Assembly: GCA_001828295.1 (NCBI GenBank)
Contig: MHYI01000130.1
Location: forward strand, 1-6,401
Origin: Planctomycetes bacterium RBG_16_41_13
GTDB taxonomy: Bacteria > Planctomycetota > Brocadiia > Brocadiales > Brocadiaceae
Direction: 5' to 3'
Length of the DNA: 6,401 nt
This document shows, one piece after another, positions 5,290 to 6,401 of the stretch (its first letter is position 1; each line of letters starts with the position of its first letter). The notes under the pieces were generated by a model. It ran no database searches. It had not been told where the DNA came from and saw only the letters and a list, made by a program, of their open reading frames with translations. Position numbers and translations under genes: made by a program.

Positions 5290-6252
5290 ATGAATAAAAA
5301 ATACCTCTTCTTACCTATGGCGGCAATGCTTTCTTTTGGAAGTTTTAGTACCTACCATCAGAGTGTGTCTGCGAACTCTGAAACCAGCATAGTACTTGTA
5401 AGTAAAGAATCAAAAGCAAAAGAAGATAAGGATGTTGTTGCTATCGTCAATGGACAAAATATTACCAAAAATGAGTTATATGAACTTTTACTAAGTTCTT
5501 ATGGAAATGAAGGGCTTGATGTTCTTATCAGAAGAACGCTTATAAACCAGGAGGCAAGAAAACATGGAATATCACTTACCACTAAAGAGGTAGAAAACAA
5601 GATAAACACCCTTGTGCAGCGCGAAGTAAACGCTTTAATGCAAACGTACAAAATAGAAAACGAAGCGGATCTTGATAAGGAACTGGAAAAGATCGGTGCA
5701 AGTCTTAAAGAGTTTAAAGATAAATTAACGAAGAAATTAGTAAAAGAGGCAGAGATTGAATTACGCGCTGAAAAGGTTGTAATGAAGACGATTTCAGTAT
5801 CAGAAGAGGATTTGCAAGAGGCATATAAAAGTATTTACGGAGAGAAAATCGAGGCGCAGCAGATAGTTTTGAAAACGAAAAGAGAGGCGGAAGAAACTCT
5901 TGAGAAACTGCGTTTAGGCGCGGATATTACGAAAATGGCAAAGGCCCAGTCGATTGACCGCGCTTCCGCTTCAAGAGATGGGAAGATGTTGCCATTTAGT
6001 CCGGAAGATGACATTGGAAAATCAGTTGCACATCTCAAGCCGGGTGAGCTAAGCGGTATTATAAGCACGAATTACGGGTATCACATTATAAAAATTACCG
6101 ATAGAAAAACCGGAAGTGACAAAAAGTTTGATACGGTTAAAAAAGAGTTGGAAGAATTAGTACGGGAGAAAAAATACAGGGAAAGATTAAGGCCGTGGCT
6201 TGTCAATCTCGTTGAAAGCGCTTCCATCACAAAAAAAATAGCGACCGATTAA
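5290..6252 (+). CDS. Exported SurA/PrsA-like peptidyl-prolyl isomerase (parvulin) foldase
   Basis: The 320-residue product begins with a Sec signal peptide: basic MNKK, a hydrophobic stretch (LFLPMAAMLSFG), and a likely cleavage after Ala28 (V-S-A). No lipobox cysteine is present, so it should be soluble in the periplasm or its equivalent. A charged linker leads to a SurA-N-like helical chaperone region, about residues 48-165, opening with V-A-I-V-N-G-Q-x-I-T. A PpiC-type parvulin domain follows, about 187-271: AQQIVLKTKREAEE, then SRDGKMLPF (228-236), KPGELSG (250-256) and GYHIIKI (263-269). Such proteins help exported proteins fold and isomerise prolyl bonds. The first conserved parvulin histidine (A-R-H-I in most) is Gln191 here, while His265 is kept, so isomerase activity may be reduced and the chaperone role dominant. 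The C-terminal 45 residues are charged and helical. It is monocistronic, with its own promoter and terminator. The family is clear; the SurA versus PrsA role is not. Confidence 0.9.
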   Translation: MNKKYLFLPMAAMLSFGSFSTYHQSVSANSETSIVLVSKESKAKEDKDVVAIVNGQNITKNELYELLLSSYGNEGLDVLIRRTLINQEARKHGISLTTKEVENKINTLVQREVNALMQTYKIENEADLDKELEKIGASLKEFKDKLTKKLVKEAEIELRAEKVVMKTISVSEEDLQEAYKSIYGEKIEAQQIVLKTKREAEETLEKLRLGADITKMAKAQSIDRASASRDGKMLPFSPEDDIGKSVAHLKPGELSGIISTNYGYHIIKITDRKTGSDKKFDTVKKELEELVREKKYRERLRPWLVNLVESASITKKIATD

Positions 6253-6275
6253 ACAATCGTGTCCGTGCTATTTTT
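6234..6275 (+). terminator. Probable intrinsic terminator overlapping the foldase stop codon
   Basis: CGATT (6246-6250) pairs with AATCG (6255-6259) around an AAAC loop. Outside it, GAC (6243-6245) pairs with GTC (6261-6263) past a one-base bulge. AGC preceded by A-T pairs (6234-6242) then pairs with GCT and ATTTTT (6267-6275) past a CGT bulge. The T-run 6271-6275 is the U-tract. The stop codon TAA (6250-6252) lies at the loop, so the hairpin uses the end of the coding sequence. The stem is bulged and AU-rich, so efficiency is uncertain. Confidence 0.6.
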
Positions 6276-6401
6276 ATGTTGGCATTTTGTGTCTTTAACA
6301 AGGTGCGTTGTACCCGATAACACCTGATTTGGCAGCAACTTTTTCAACAAGCTAAATTACTGCTAAATTTTTAAAATCGTAACATTTTTCCTTGTAGTGG
6401 C
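6276..6401. other. AT-rich intergenic tail, no gene seen
   Basis: No reading frame of note or RNA gene is visible in these 126 bases. A poor promoter-like pair, TTGGCA at 6329-6334 and TAAATT at 6353-6358 with an 18-bp gap, points rightward. A perfect 8-bp repeat GCTAAATT occurs at 6351-6358 and 6362-6369, again with 11-bp period. It may be the upstream region of a gene beyond the edge. Confidence 0.35.

Noticed and set aside
5835..6068. A 77-residue minus-strand frame inside the foldase gene
   Set aside because: It lies wholly opposite the parvulin domain coding sequence and shows no start signal or recognisable motif.

Overview
The window is a gene-dense stretch of a bacterial chromosome with moderate-to-low GC (about 40% by eye). 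It holds five protein-coding genes and no RNA gene, transposase or CRISPR array. The gene mix is metabolic: a RuMP-type sugar-phosphate isomerase, an FAD reductase of the geranylgeranyl-reductase type, histidine catabolism, molybdenum cofactor maturation and an exported parvulin-type foldase. This would suit an anaerobic or chemolithotrophic bacterium. The FAD protein recalls proteins I associate with anammox Planctomycetes (Brocadiales), but that placement is a recollection-based inference of low confidence.

Layout. Bases 2-337 (+) are the 3' end of a SIS-domain 6-phospho-3-hexuloisomerase gene cut by the left edge. It converges, with a 5-bp gap, on a very large minus-strand gene (343-3039). 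That gene encodes 898 residues made of two complete, diverged copies of the same FAD-dependent reductase joined head to tail, and it is the most unusual object in the window. A 248-bp intergenic stretch (3040-3287) follows. It carries a perfect 4 x 9-bp tandem repeat bracketed by two copies of an imperfect 43-bp direct repeat, plus small inverted repeats. Next come hutI (imidazolonepropionase) and, 20 bp upstream of it, mobA (molybdenum cofactor guanylyltransferase). Both are on the minus strand and probably cotranscribed, mobA first.

A divergent control region (about 5165-5289) separates mobA from a plus-strand gene for a secreted SurA/PrsA-like parvulin foldase. This region has a perfect-consensus sigma-70 type promoter (TTGACA, 18 bp, TATAAT) and a 10-bp direct repeat with 11-bp period at the predicted transcription start. 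The foldase gene ends inside its own probable intrinsic terminator. The last 126 bases hold no gene I can support.

The genes do not form one pathway. The window looks like three transcription units: hxlB rightward, mobA-hutI (and perhaps the fused reductase) leftward, and the foldase rightward. No mobile-element signature is visible, and the repeats are of the small intergenic kind.
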